A stretch of DNA of 62,284 nucleotides, from assembly GCA_944386495.1 (NCBI GenBank), contig CALXBE010000012.1, positions 1 to 62,284 of the forward strand, written 5' to 3'. The notes beneath the pieces are model-generated. The model saw only the letters and a program-made list of their open reading frames with translations. It did no database searches and had not been told where the DNA came from. Both the position numbers and the translations under genes were made by a program. Below, piece after piece: positions 15,509 to 24,647 of this stretch. Origin of the DNA: an uncultured Gemmiger sp. (GTDB taxonomy: Bacteria > Bacillota > Clostridia > Oscillospirales > Ruminococcaceae). How positions within the stretch are numbered: the first letter of the stretch is position 1; each line of letters opens with the position of its first letter.

Positions 15509-15530
15509 AGAAAAGCAATATTCCGAAAAA

Positions 15531-16601
15531 TCAGCAGACGGGAACGATCCAGCCCTTCTCATCGGGCAGCTTGCCCCACTGAATACCGGTCATGGTGTCA
15601 TACAGCTTCTGGGTCAGGGGACCGATCTTTCCGTCACCAATGTAGGCGACCTGGTCCTTCCACTTCAGCTCCTTTACAGGGCTGACAACGGCGGCGGTGC
15701 CGGTGCCCCAAACTTCTTCCAGCTTGCCCTCCTGGGCAGCCTTCATAACATCGGCAATGGCCAGCTTTCCTTCAATGACCTCATAGCCCCAGTCCTTCAT
15801 CAGCTCAATGCAGCTGCGGCGGGTAACGCCGGGAAGAACAGTGCCGGTGCAGGCAGCGGTATAAATCTTACCGTCGATCTTGAACATAATGTTCATGCTG
15901 CCTACTTCTTCCACATACTTCTTCTCCACGCCGTCCAGCCAGAGTACCTGGGCAAAGCCCTGCTCCTCGGCCAGCTCGCCGGCCTTGATGGAGGCAGCGT
16001 AGTTGCCGCCGCACTTGGTGAAGCCGGTCAGGCCGGGGGCGGCACGGATGTAATCATCCTCTACATAGATCCGGACAGGATTGATACCCTCGGCATAGTA
16101 AGCGCCGCTGGGCATGCAGATGACGGAGAAGATATAGTGCTTGCTGGCGTGAACACCCAGGCCCACATCGGTGGCAATAATGAAGGGACGGATGTAAAGG
16201 CTGCACCCGTCAGTGTGGGGGACCCAGTCGGCATCCACTTCCACCAGGGCCTTTACGGCCTGGATGAAGTCTTCCTCAGGAATGTTGGGGATGCAGAGAC
16301 GGTCGGCAGAATCGTTCATCCGCTTGGCGTTGCAGTCGGGGCGGAAAAGCTGAATCTTGCCCTCGGCAGTGCGGTAAGCCTTCATGCCCTCAAAAATTTC
16401 CTGGGCATAGTGGAATACCACAGTGGCAGGGTCCAGGGAGAAGGGCTGGTAGGGCACGATACGGGGGTCATGCCAGCCCTGGCCCTCGGTGTACTCCATC
16501 ACAAACATATGGTCGGTGGAGATTTTTCCAAAGCCCAGCTGAGATTCATCGGTGGGTTTGGGCTTGGGACAGGTGGTCTTTTCAATCTTGATGTTCAACA
16601 T
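15531..16601 (-). CDS. ilvE: Branched-chain amino-acid aminotransferase
   Basis: Last step in valine, leucine and isoleucine synthesis: transfers an amino group from glutamate to the 2-oxo acid. 356 residues, the longer BCAT type (fold-type IV PLP enzyme): AQEIFEGMKAYR, LYIRPFIIAT, the PLP lysine in FTKCGGNYAAS, and EVGSMNIMF and GTGTAAVVSPV near the C-terminus. The ATG at 16601 has AAGG about 9 bases upstream. It has its own promoter and terminator. With ilvA at 8.4 kb it suggests isoleucine synthesis, though ilvBN, ilvC and ilvD are not in the window. Confidence 0.95.
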   Translation of the reverse strand: MLNIKIEKTTCPKPKPTDESQLGFGKISTDHMFVMEYTEGQGWHDPRIVPYQPFSLDPATVVFHYAQEIFEGMKAYRTAEGKIQLFRPDCNAKRMNDSADRLCIPNIPEEDFIQAVKALVEVDADWVPHTDGCSLYIRPFIIATDVGLGVHASKHYIFSVICMPSGAYYAEGINPVRIYVEDDYIRAAPGLTGFTKCGGNYAASIKAGELAEEQGFAQVLWLDGVEKKYVEEVGSMNIMFKIDGKIYTAACTGTVLPGVTRRSCIELMKDWGYEVIEGKLAIADVMKAAQEGKLEEVWGTGTAAVVSPVKELKWKDQVAYIGDGKIGPLTQKLYDTMTGIQWGKLPDEKGWIVPVC

Positions 16602-16665
16602 GAAACATTGCCTTCTTTCTTTCTCTTTCCGCAAAACGCCGGGGCGCACATCCCCGTTACGCTTT

Positions 16666-16694
16666 ATTATAGTAAACTGCGCGGAAGATTGCAA
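16666..16694 (-). promoter_or_regulatory. Promoter of ilvE
   Basis: Minus strand TTGCAA, 17 bases, TATAAT, just outside the 3' end of the AAA+ gene. The leader is about 60 bases with a small CGGGG/CCCCG hairpin and no T-box. Confidence 0.8.
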
Positions 16695-16697
16695 TAC

Positions 16698-18623
16698 TCA
16701 GTCCAAATTAAAATCCTGAGGAAGGATCAGTTCCAGAGAAGCGCCGGGGTCTGCGGCCAGCCGCCCTGCCTGGTTCAGGATGGCGGCCTCCAGCATATTC
16801 CGGGCCAGGCGCCCGTTGCCGGCTCCGGATGGGTCCTCGGCCTGGTGCCGGGTAAGGGCGGCGGTGACGGGAGCATCGCAGCCCGGGTCCAGAGAATATC
16901 CCTTGGCCTTGGCCTGGCTCTTCATGATCTCCATCAGCTGGGGTCCGGTGTAATCGGGGAACTCGATCTGATTGGGGAACCGGCTGGCCAGACCGCTGTT
17001 GGCGGTAAGGAAGGTTTCCATTTCCCGGCTGTACCCGGCCAGAATCACCACCAGGTCATCCCGGTGGTCTTCCATCCCCTTGACCAGGGTGTCAATGGCC
17101 TCCAGGCCAAAGCTGTCGTCACTGCCCCGGTAGAGGCTGTAGGCTTCATCAATGAAGAGCACCCCGCCCAGAGCAGACTGAATCACCTGGTTGGTAAGGG
17201 GAGCGGTGTGGCCCACATACCGGCCCACCAGATCCGCCCGGCTTACCTCGATGAGCTGACCGCCCCGCAAAGCGCCGATGGCTTTCAGGTATTTACCCAT
17301 GATGCGGGCAATGGTGGTTTTGCCGGTGCCGGGATTTCCCGCAAAGATGGTGTGCATGGTAACAGGGGCGGCAGGGAGCCCTGCGGCTTTCCGCCGCTGC
17401 TGGGCCTGAACATTGTCCGCCAGGCTCCGGACATATTCTTTCACTGGCTCCAGGCCGATGATGGCATCCAGGGCAGCCTGGGCCGCAGCCCGCTCTCCGG
17501 TATATCCTGCGGGAAGAAGGGCGGCCAGACCAATGGGGAAATCTTCACCGAAGGAGAGAAGGAGCTGCCCTTCCTGGCAGTCCAGCACTACGGGAAGACG
17601 GGGGCCAGGGTCCTGCTCCAGCTTGTACTGGGCCAGAGCCTTGTAAATCTTGCCGGCCCAGTCCACAATGGCCTGGACACCGTCGGCAGGGTTGTACTGT
17701 CCGGCCAGCCAGTCCCGAGCCCCGGCGGTGACCGAAAGCTCGAAGGAGAGCTTCTCCCGGGAAAGCTGGGCCAGCTGATTGAACTGCCGCCCGGCAATGG
17801 CCCCCAATACCTGAGGGGCAAAGTCCTGGGTGGAACACACATCTCCCACCAGGTCGATAAAGGCAGCACCCATCTTTTCGGCCATCTTCTCCAGGCCGCT
17901 GCCGGTAAAGAAGACAAAGTATTTTCCCCGGGCGGTCAAAGTACTGACGGCGCCGGGAGCCAGGGCGGTCCCAACATCCACCAGAATGCCGTTCTGTTCC
18001 AGATACCGCCCGGCCAGAGGCAGACTGCCGTCCTGGGCCAGGTCGGCAATCATCTGAAGGTAGCCGGGGGCGCATGCCTGGTAGTTGTCAAAGGCCAGAA
18101 TCTCCCCGGGAGCGTTCAGGGCACTGAACAAGTCCTGCAAAAAGGCTTTTTCCTGGGCAGGTCCGGGGTAGAGGGAAAGGTCCAGGGAGGCAATGTTCCG
18201 GTTTTTCAGCAGATGCCGTTCCTCCAGCAGCTTGGCCAGCAGTTTCAGGGCGGTGTGCCGCCCGCTGCCGGGAGCGCCAGAAATAAGGAGGATGTTCTTG
18301 CACCGGCCCGGTTCCAGGTTCATGACGGTGGGGCGGCGGAAAGCCAGGACCAATGCCTTGGTGAAGGCTTCCTGGCCCAGAAGCTCCTGGTTCAGGGCCT
18401 GGTCCAGCCCTTTCCAGCTGCCTCTGGTCTGCCGGTTGGAGGGAGGGACCAGCCCATCCCGCTCCAGTTCCCGGGTCATGGATTCCAGCTGCTCCCCCTG
18501 CTTTTTCAGCAGGGCTTCCAGCTGGGTCTGCATACCGTCCAGAGCCTGGGCAGCTGCCTGCTCCTCCTGACGGTGACGGTCCAGAGCGCCGTTAATAAGA
18601 GAATCCCAATCATTCTTGGCCAT
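16698..18623 (-). CDS. Two-domain AAA+ ATPase (CbxX/SpoVK type)
   Basis: 641 residues. An N-terminal coiled-coil-like segment (about 15-58) is followed by a first AAA+ domain (about 75-300) whose Walker A is GAPGSGRHT, with Arg and His in place of the usual Lys-Thr, so it is probably inactive. The second AAA+ domain (about 385-641) is intact: GNPGTGKTT, Walker B GVLFIDEAYSL, ILAGYSREME and the arginine finger GLASRFPNQIEF. The second domain resembles CbxX/CfxQ and SpoVK, which remodel protein complexes. The gene follows prfC by 31 bases and probably shares its transcript. The partner protein is unknown; a sporulation role is possible but not shown. Confidence 0.85.
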   Translation of the reverse strand: MAKNDWDSLINGALDRHRQEEQAAAQALDGMQTQLEALLKKQGEQLESMTRELERDGLVPPSNRQTRGSWKGLDQALNQELLGQEAFTKALVLAFRRPTVMNLEPGRCKNILLISGAPGSGRHTALKLLAKLLEERHLLKNRNIASLDLSLYPGPAQEKAFLQDLFSALNAPGEILAFDNYQACAPGYLQMIADLAQDGSLPLAGRYLEQNGILVDVGTALAPGAVSTLTARGKYFVFFTGSGLEKMAEKMGAAFIDLVGDVCSTQDFAPQVLGAIAGRQFNQLAQLSREKLSFELSVTAGARDWLAGQYNPADGVQAIVDWAGKIYKALAQYKLEQDPGPRLPVVLDCQEGQLLLSFGEDFPIGLAALLPAGYTGERAAAQAALDAIIGLEPVKEYVRSLADNVQAQQRRKAAGLPAAPVTMHTIFAGNPGTGKTTIARIMGKYLKAIGALRGGQLIEVSRADLVGRYVGHTAPLTNQVIQSALGGVLFIDEAYSLYRGSDDSFGLEAIDTLVKGMEDHRDDLVVILAGYSREMETFLTANSGLASRFPNQIEFPDYTGPQLMEIMKSQAKAKGYSLDPGCDAPVTAALTRHQAEDPSGAGNGRLARNMLEAAILNQAGRLAADPGASLELILPQDFNLD

Positions 18624-18654
18624 GACAGTTCGCTCCTTTTCCCTGGAATAAAAC

Positions 18655-20265
18655 TCAGAACTCTACATTTCCGAACTCGGACAGCTTGAGCTGGGGGTTG
18701 TGGTCCAAAGCCCACTGGATGCTCCACTGGTTGGTGAAGAGGAGCAGGTGATTTCCCCGCAGGTCCTCGATTTTTTTGGTGTCGCTGGTCAGATCCAGCT
18801 CCTTGATGTCCAGCTCGTCGGGGTCATTCTCGATCCAGCGGATATACTCATAGGGAAGGGTATCCATCCGAATATCCACATTGTATTCGTTCCGGAGCCG
18901 GTAGTCCAGCACTTCCAGCTGAAGCACGCCTACCACGCCCACAATGGCTTCCTCCATACCGGTTTCCAGTTCCCGGAAAATCTGGATGGCGCCCTCCTGG
19001 GCAATCTGCTCGATGCCCTTGACGAACTGTTTCCGCTTCATGGTGTCCACCTGGGCCACCCGGGCAAAGTGTTCGGGAGCAAAGGTGGGGATTCCCGCAA
19101 ACTGGACCGGGGGCTTGCCGGTGCAGAGGGTGTCTCCAATGGAGAAGATACCCGGGTCAAACAGGCCGATGATGTCTCCGGCGTAGGCAGTGTCCACGGT
19201 GGCCCGGTCCTGGGCCATCAGCTGGGTGCTCTGAGCCAGCTTGATGTTCTTCTTGCCCTGAACATGGTAAACATCCATGCCCCGCTCAAACTTGCCGCTG
19301 CAGATCCGCATAAAGGCAATGCGGTCCCGGTGGGCCTTGTTCATGTTGGCCTGAATCTTGAAGATAAAGCCGCTGAACTCTTCCCGGTCGGGGCGCACTT
19401 CCTCCCCGGTCAGGTGGTCGGTGCGGGGACTGGGGCTGGGAGAGAGCCGGAGAAAATCCTGAAGGAAAGGCTCCACACCAAAGTTGGTGAGGGCGCTTCC
19501 GAAGAAGACAGGGGAGAGCCGGCCATGGAGCACCGCGTCCAGATCAAATTCCTCGGCAGCCCCGTCCAGCAGCTCCACATCCTCGGCAAGCTGGGCATGA
19601 AGCCGCTGGGTCAGCAGCTCGTCCAGGTGAGGGTCACCCAGGGTGGCCTCGATTTTCTCCACCATCTTGGTGCCGTTGGCCCGGCCCTCGCTCTGGAAAG
19701 CCAGGATGTGCTTGCTGGCCCGGTCGTAAACGCCCTTGAATTCCTTGCCGCAGCCGATGGGCCAGTTCATGGGATAGGTGGCAATGCCCAGCACCTGCTC
19801 AATTTCCTCGCAGAGTTCAAAGGGGTCCCGGGCTTCCCGGTCCATCTTGTTGATGAAGGTGAAGATGGGAATGTGCCGCAGGGTACAAACCTTGAACAGC
19901 TTGATGGTCTGGGCCTCTACGCCTTTGGCAGCGTCAATGACCATGACGGCGCAGTCGGCCGCCATAAGGGTGCGGTAGGTGTCCTCGCTGAAATCCTGGT
20001 GTCCGGGGGTGTCCAGAATGTTGACACAGTGACCGTCATAGTTGAACTGGAGCACCGAGCTGGTTACCGAAATACCACGCTGCTTTTCGATCTCCATCCA
20101 GTCGGAGACTGCATGGCGGGCGTTCTGCTTTCCCTTTACGCTGCCCGCCTGCTGGATGGCTCCGCCGTAAAGGAGCAGCTTCTCAGTAAGGGTGGTTTTA
20201 CCGGCGTCAGGATGGCTGATAATGGCAAAAGTGCGCCGGCTGTTGATTTCTTGTTGTAAGGTCAA
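18655..20265 (-). CDS. prfC: Peptide chain release factor 3
   Basis: GTPase that recycles RF1 and RF2 from the ribosome after termination. 536 residues, close to the usual 529: G1 SHPDAGKTT, switch II DTPGHQDFSEDTYRTL, G4 NKMDREARDP, then two beta-barrel domains and an EF-G-like domain. The start is set by the ribosome binding site: CAGGAGGAATCCCC leads to a TTG at 20265, giving MTLQQEINSRRTFAIISH, which aligns with known RF3 N-termini. ATGs further upstream in frame lie before this site and are less likely. The AAA+ gene follows. Confidence 0.95.
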   Translation of the reverse strand: MTLQQEINSRRTFAIISHPDAGKTTLTEKLLLYGGAIQQAGSVKGKQNARHAVSDWMEIEKQRGISVTSSVLQFNYDGHCVNILDTPGHQDFSEDTYRTLMAADCAVMVIDAAKGVEAQTIKLFKVCTLRHIPIFTFINKMDREARDPFELCEEIEQVLGIATYPMNWPIGCGKEFKGVYDRASKHILAFQSEGRANGTKMVEKIEATLGDPHLDELLTQRLHAQLAEDVELLDGAAEEFDLDAVLHGRLSPVFFGSALTNFGVEPFLQDFLRLSPSPSPRTDHLTGEEVRPDREEFSGFIFKIQANMNKAHRDRIAFMRICSGKFERGMDVYHVQGKKNIKLAQSTQLMAQDRATVDTAYAGDIIGLFDPGIFSIGDTLCTGKPPVQFAGIPTFAPEHFARVAQVDTMKRKQFVKGIEQIAQEGAIQIFRELETGMEEAIVGVVGVLQLEVLDYRLRNEYNVDIRMDTLPYEYIRWIENDPDELDIKELDLTSDTKKIEDLRGNHLLLFTNQWSIQWALDHNPQLKLSEFGNVEF

Positions 20266-20485
20266 AGGGGATTCCTCCTGTATTTTTTGCATATACATTT
20301 CTATATTAACCAATTTAAAAGGAAAAGGCAAGAAGCAACCCCGGTCAGGAAAAAATAAAGGAAAAAAAGGACCTGAGTTCGGTATTTCACATTTTTTTCA
20401 CCGAGGAGCTATTGCCTTTTCACAATTTCAGGATATGCTTAAGACAGCAACCAAGGGAAACCATCCCAAGAAAGGTAGATTGAAT

Positions 20486-21748
20486 ATGGAAAACAAATGG
20501 GAATATGATTATTCCAATCTTTATAATCAGAACAATCAAACTCAGAACCAGGAGGTTCGTCCTCCCGAGAATCAGCAGGACCCCGGCGCAGCACCCCCTC
20601 CGCCTCCGGTACAGGAATTCCAGCAGCCCAAGAAGAAAGGCCACGGCAGAAAGATCCTGAGCCGTATCCTGGCTCTGGTACTGGTAGCCGCGGTGGGATT
20701 CGGCGGCGGCTACGGCGGGGCACTGCTGGCTCTGAAACAGAATCCCCAGCGGGTGATCTACCAGGGAACCGGCAGCGGAGACAGTTCGGTTGCCAATCTG
20801 GACGCAGATACCCTGGACCTGACCACTGTGTCGTCTATAGTCACCCCCAGCGTGGTGGCCATCACCACCGAAGAGGTTGTTACCAGCAACTACGGTTTCT
20901 GGTTCGGCGGTGAGTATGTGCAGAGCGGTGCTGGTTCCGGCGTTATCATGACCTCCGACGGCTATATCATCACCAACCAGCATGTGGTGGAAGGTGCCAG
21001 CACCATTACCGTCACCCTCAGTGATGATACCGAATATCCCGCTACCCTGGTGGGCAGCGACTCCGTCAACGACATTGCCGTCATCAAAATCGAGGCAGAG
21101 GGCCTGACCCCTGCCGTAATGGGAAACAGTGACAACCTGGTGGTAGGCCAGAGCGTTATTGCCGTGGGCAACCCCATGGGCGTTCTGGGCGGAACCGTTA
21201 CCAACGGTATCATCAGCGCCCTCAACCGGGATGTGACCGTCAATAACCAGAAGATGACCCTGATCCAGACCAATGCGGCTATCAGCCCCGGCAACTCCGG
21301 CGGCGGCCTGTTTGACGCCAACGGTCAGCTCATCGGCATTGTCAACGCCAAGAGCAGCGGCAGCAATACCGAGGGCCTGGGCTTTGCCATCCCCATCAAC
21401 ACCGCCCTGTCTGTGGCCACCGACCTGATCGACAACGGTTATGTCACCGGTCGTCCTGCCCTGGGCATCACCGTAGTGGATGTTCAGGACTCCCAGACTG
21501 CCGCCCAGATGGGTGTGAGCAGCGCCGGCGTGTATGTCTACCAGGTCAATGAGGGCAGCGGCGCAGAGGCTGCCGGCATTCAGCCCGGTGACCGTATCAT
21601 TGCCGTGGAGAATGTTCTGGTGGAGAATAAGGAGCAGGTAAGCGAGGAGGTCCGGAACCATAATGTGGGAGACACCATCCAGCTCCAGATCGCTCGTGAA
21701 GGAAACATTATGACCGTGGAGGTCACCCTGGGGGAGAGCCAGGGCTGA
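20486..21748 (+). CDS. htrA: HtrA/DegP-like membrane serine protease
   Basis: Extracytoplasmic quality-control protease. 420 residues: a low-complexity Asn/Gln/Pro cytoplasmic tail (1-50), one membrane helix (about 56-84), a trypsin-like domain with catalytic His166 (TNQHVVEG), Asp196 (VNDIAVI) and Ser271 (SPGNSGGGL), and a C-terminal PDZ domain (about 325-415; ...GIQPGDRIIAVENV). The ATG at 20486 follows AAAGGTAG. The 220-base upstream gap holds an imperfect TTCGGT/ACCGA hairpin near 20380-20407 but no promoter I would rely on. In Bacillus related genes are controlled by CssRS; nothing of that kind is seen here. Confidence 0.95.
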   Translation: MENKWEYDYSNLYNQNNQTQNQEVRPPENQQDPGAAPPPPPVQEFQQPKKKGHGRKILSRILALVLVAAVGFGGGYGGALLALKQNPQRVIYQGTGSGDSSVANLDADTLDLTTVSSIVTPSVVAITTEEVVTSNYGFWFGGEYVQSGAGSGVIMTSDGYIITNQHVVEGASTITVTLSDDTEYPATLVGSDSVNDIAVIKIEAEGLTPAVMGNSDNLVVGQSVIAVGNPMGVLGGTVTNGIISALNRDVTVNNQKMTLIQTNAAISPGNSGGGLFDANGQLIGIVNAKSSGSNTEGLGFAIPINTALSVATDLIDNGYVTGRPALGITVVDVQDSQTAAQMGVSSAGVYVYQVNEGSGAEAAGIQPGDRIIAVENVLVENKEQVSEEVRNHNVGDTIQLQIAREGNIMTVEVTLGESQG

Positions 21749-21774
21749 CCCCTTCATAAGACAATAGAGAAAAG

Positions 21775-21818
21775 AAGCGGCGCCGCCCGGGTCAGAGCCC
21801 TGGCGGCGCTGCTTTTGG
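21775..21818 (+). terminator. Terminator of htrA
   Basis: Stem AGCGGCGCCGCC / GGCGGCGCTGCT with a 14-base loop, then TTTTGGTTT. Confidence 0.8.
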
Positions 21819-21829
21819 TTTAGAGGAAT

Positions 21830-21865
21830 AAAAAAGGCCCCCTTCCCGAAGGAAGAGGGCTTTTG
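21830..21865 (-). terminator. Terminator of ireB
   Basis: Stem GCCCTCTTCC / GGAAGGGGGC around TTCG, followed on the minus strand by CTTTTTTATTC. Confidence 0.85.
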
Positions 21866-21868
21866 AAT

Positions 21869-22120
21869 TTACTTCTGGTTTACATAATTCCGGACGAGAG
21901 CCTGGAGCAGGTCATCCCGGTCCACCCGGCGGATCAGACTGCGGGCGTTCCGATAGGTGGTGATGTAGGTGGGGTCCTCGCTGAGAATGTACCCTACGAT
22001 CTGGCTGATGGGATTGTACCCTTTTTCAGACAGGGCTTCATACACCTCCTGAATCACTTCCCGAATCTGCCGCTCCTTGTCGTCATACAGGGAAAATACA
22101 GAAGTTCTGTCATCTACCAT
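21869..22120 (-). CDS. ireB: IreB-family regulatory phosphoprotein (UPF0297)
   Basis: 83 residues of the IreB/YrzL family, recognised by [32 protein letters not shown]. In Enterococcus IreB is phosphorylated on N-terminal threonines by the Ser/Thr kinase IreK and modulates cephalosporin resistance. The N-terminus here, [14 protein letters not shown], keeps one Thr and one Ser in the expected place. In many Firmicutes ireB lies with alaS and ruvX; those are not here, and the gene stands alone between htrA and pheT. Confidence 0.92.
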   Translation of the reverse strand: MVDDRTSVFSLYDDKERQIREVIQEVYEALSEKGYNPISQIVGYILSEDPTYITTYRNARSLIRRVDRDDLLQALVRNYVNQK

Positions 22121-22212
22121 CCTGCCTGCACCTCACTTTCTATACCATTTGAAACCATTGTAGCCTAAAATCCTGTCCAATGCAAGGGAATTTCCCCGAA
22201 AGGAAGGTTGAT

Positions 22213-24630
22213 TCACCGAATTTCTACATTGAGCCGGTGTTTCAGGTCACCCAGAATCTTCTTGATGAACCGATCCACTTCCTCGGGAGCCAGTTCATGG
22301 TCACAGGGCATGAACCGGAGATTGAAGGCCATGCTCTTTTTTCCTTCGCCCAGGTTGGCGCCCCGGTAAATGTCGAAGAGCTGCACATCACCCAGGGAGG
22401 GGCAAGCCTTCTTCATGGCCTCCACCATCTGACCGCAGGTGACGGATTCGTCGGCCACCAGAGCCAGGTCGCGGCGGACACAGGCGTACTCGCTGACCGG
22501 GCAGTATTTCAGGCAGGAAGCAGCGTGAGCCATGAGAGCACGGAAATCCAGCTCACCCAGATAGATGTTCTGGTGAGCCCGGCTGTCCTTGGGCAGCTTC
22601 AGTTCCTCGGTCACATCGTTGGCCAGCTTGCCGAACCAGCCCACCTTTTCCCCGCCGCAGATGAGATAGGCGGAAATGCCGGGATGGAGGAAGGGCACAT
22701 CGGAGGCCCGATCGTACTGGAAGGTCAGGCCGAAAGCCTCGCCCAGGGCTTCCATGTCTCCCTTGACCCGGAAGAAATCTTCCTCCTGGCCGAAGGCGGC
22801 AAAGCCCAGATGGAGCCGCTCCTCGGGCAGCTGAGCCACAGGCAGTTCCTTGGGAATGTAGATGTTGGACAGCTCGAAGATGCGGCCGGCATTGTTGGCC
22901 TTCTTCAGGTTGTTTACCACCACATTCAGCATGCTGGGAGCCAGGAGAGGCCGCATAATGGTCAGGTTGCTGGAAATGGGGTTGATGATGCGGATCACAT
23001 TCCGCAGGGGAGAATCGGCAGGGATGTGGAGGGCATCCAGATCGCTGTCGGCATAGAAAGCCATGGTGGAAGCCTCAAAGTAACCCTGGGCGCACATGGT
23101 CCGCTTCAGCTTGGCCCGGCGCTGCTGGTCGGGATTGAGGCCGCCGGTGGTCACCTGGGCGCTGGGCAGGAAGGTGGGAACAATGTGCTGGTAGCCGTAT
23201 TCCCGGATGACTTCCTCGGCCAGGTCAGGCTCACCAATTTCGATGTCCTCACGCCAGCGGGGAGCTACCACTTCCATGGTGTCGCCCTCAGCCTTTACCT
23301 CAAAGGAGAGACGGGCCAGAATGTCCAGCACGGTCTCCCGGGGCACATCAATGCCCAGAATCTTGTTGATTCCGCTGAAGGTGGCGGTGAAAGCCTTGCC
23401 GGTGCGGGGAGCGCCGCCGGAGCAGTCAAAGGCGCTGGAGGTGATTTCGCCTACCCCCAGCTCCTGAATCAGGTGAAGGGCCCGGGCCATGCCCAGCTCG
23501 GTGGTGTACTCGCAGATGCCCTTCTCGTAATGGCTGGAGGCATCGGTGTTCTGGCCCAGGCTCCGGGCAGTTTTCCGGATGCTGTCCCGGGCAAACTTGG
23601 CGCTCTCAAAGAGCAGCTGGGTGGTGGTGTCCTTGATTTCGCTGTTAAGGCCGCCCATAACGCCGGCCAGGGCTACCGGTTTGTTGCCATCGCAGATGAC
23701 CAGGTTGGCAGGGGAGAGGGTGAATTCCTTCTCGTCCAGGGTGACGATTTTTTCCCCTTCCTGGGCCTGGCGGACAATGATTTTGCAGCTTTCCAGGGTA
23801 TCCATGTCAAAGGCGTGCATGGGCTGGCCGATTTCCAGCATGACATAGTTGGTGATGTCCACCAGATTGCTGATGCTCCGCAGTCCGCAGAGGGCCAGGT
23901 TCCGGCGCATCCAGGCAGGAGAAGTGCCGGTGGTCACATTCCGCACATAATGTCCCAGATACCGGGGGCAGAGGTCGTATGCCCCCACCTGAATGTCCAG
24001 GTCGGGGTGCTTGTAGTCGCTGCAGGTGTAGTCCAGGGCGGGCATTTTCAGGGGCTTGCCCAGAACCGCAGCCACTTCCCGGGCAATGCCCAGAACGCTG
24101 TTGCAGTCGGCCCGGTTGGCGGTGAGGCTGATGTCAAAGATATAGTCGTTCAGACCCACTACCTCCTGAATGGGGGTGCCGGGAACGGTGTCCTTGGGCA
24201 GGTCCAGCAGACCGTATACCTCGCTGCCGGGGTAAAGGTCCTCGTTGAGGCCCAGTTCCTCGCCGCTGCAGAGCATGCCGTTGCTGGGCAGGCCCCGCAT
24301 GGGACGGGCCTTGATCTTCACGCCGCCGGGAAGGGTGGAACCGTCCAGAGCGGCGGGGGTGTGCATTCCTTCATATACATTGGGAGCGCCGGTGAGGATC
24401 TGGAGCCCGTGGCCGTATTCTTCACCGCAGTCCACCTGGCAGACGAAAAGGTGGGTGCCTTCCAGAGGCTCGCACTTGGTCACCACGCCTACCACGACCT
24501 TGGAGATTTCTCCTCCCAGGTCAATGAGTTCTTCTACTTCAAAACCGCAGCCGAACAGCTTTTCTTCCAGTTCCTGGGGAGTGCAGTCCAGGTCTACATA
24601 CTGTTTCAGCCAGCTATAAGGTACTTTCAT
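22213..24630 (-). CDS. pheT: Phenylalanyl-tRNA synthetase, beta subunit
   Basis: Non-catalytic but tRNA-binding and editing subunit of the (alpha-beta)2 PheRS. 805 residues, a normal length: an N-terminal EMAP/OB-type tRNA-binding domain (about 40-150), B3/B4 editing domain (about 210-380), B5 domain, the catalytic-like core, and a C-terminal ferredoxin-like anticodon-binding domain (about 710-805; KYCPVSEYACVRRDLALVAD). It starts 17 bases after pheS and is translated from the same T-box-controlled message. A terminator after it is not obvious. Confidence 0.97.
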   Translation of the reverse strand: MKVPYSWLKQYVDLDCTPQELEEKLFGCGFEVEELIDLGGEISKVVVGVVTKCEPLEGTHLFVCQVDCGEEYGHGLQILTGAPNVYEGMHTPAALDGSTLPGGVKIKARPMRGLPSNGMLCSGEELGLNEDLYPGSEVYGLLDLPKDTVPGTPIQEVVGLNDYIFDISLTANRADCNSVLGIAREVAAVLGKPLKMPALDYTCSDYKHPDLDIQVGAYDLCPRYLGHYVRNVTTGTSPAWMRRNLALCGLRSISNLVDITNYVMLEIGQPMHAFDMDTLESCKIIVRQAQEGEKIVTLDEKEFTLSPANLVICDGNKPVALAGVMGGLNSEIKDTTTQLLFESAKFARDSIRKTARSLGQNTDASSHYEKGICEYTTELGMARALHLIQELGVGEITSSAFDCSGGAPRTGKAFTATFSGINKILGIDVPRETVLDILARLSFEVKAEGDTMEVVAPRWREDIEIGEPDLAEEVIREYGYQHIVPTFLPSAQVTTGGLNPDQQRRAKLKRTMCAQGYFEASTMAFYADSDLDALHIPADSPLRNVIRIINPISSNLTIMRPLLAPSMLNVVVNNLKKANNAGRIFELSNIYIPKELPVAQLPEERLHLGFAAFGQEEDFFRVKGDMEALGEAFGLTFQYDRASDVPFLHPGISAYLICGGEKVGWFGKLANDVTEELKLPKDSRAHQNIYLGELDFRALMAHAASCLKYCPVSEYACVRRDLALVADESVTCGQMVEAMKKACPSLGDVQLFDIYRGANLGEGKKSMAFNLRFMPCDHELAPEEVDRFIKKILGDLKHRLNVEIR

Positions 24631-24647
24631 TTCAGGTCCCCTCTCTC

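Noticed and set aside
15306-15518. A 70-codon minus-strand frame between mgsA and ilvE
   Set aside because: It includes the ilvE terminator hairpin and lies over the mgsA promoter; it has no ribosome binding site.
20266-20331. ATG starts upstream of the chosen prfC start
   Set aside because: They lie before the AGGAGG site, and the TTG at 20265 gives the usual RF3 N-terminus.
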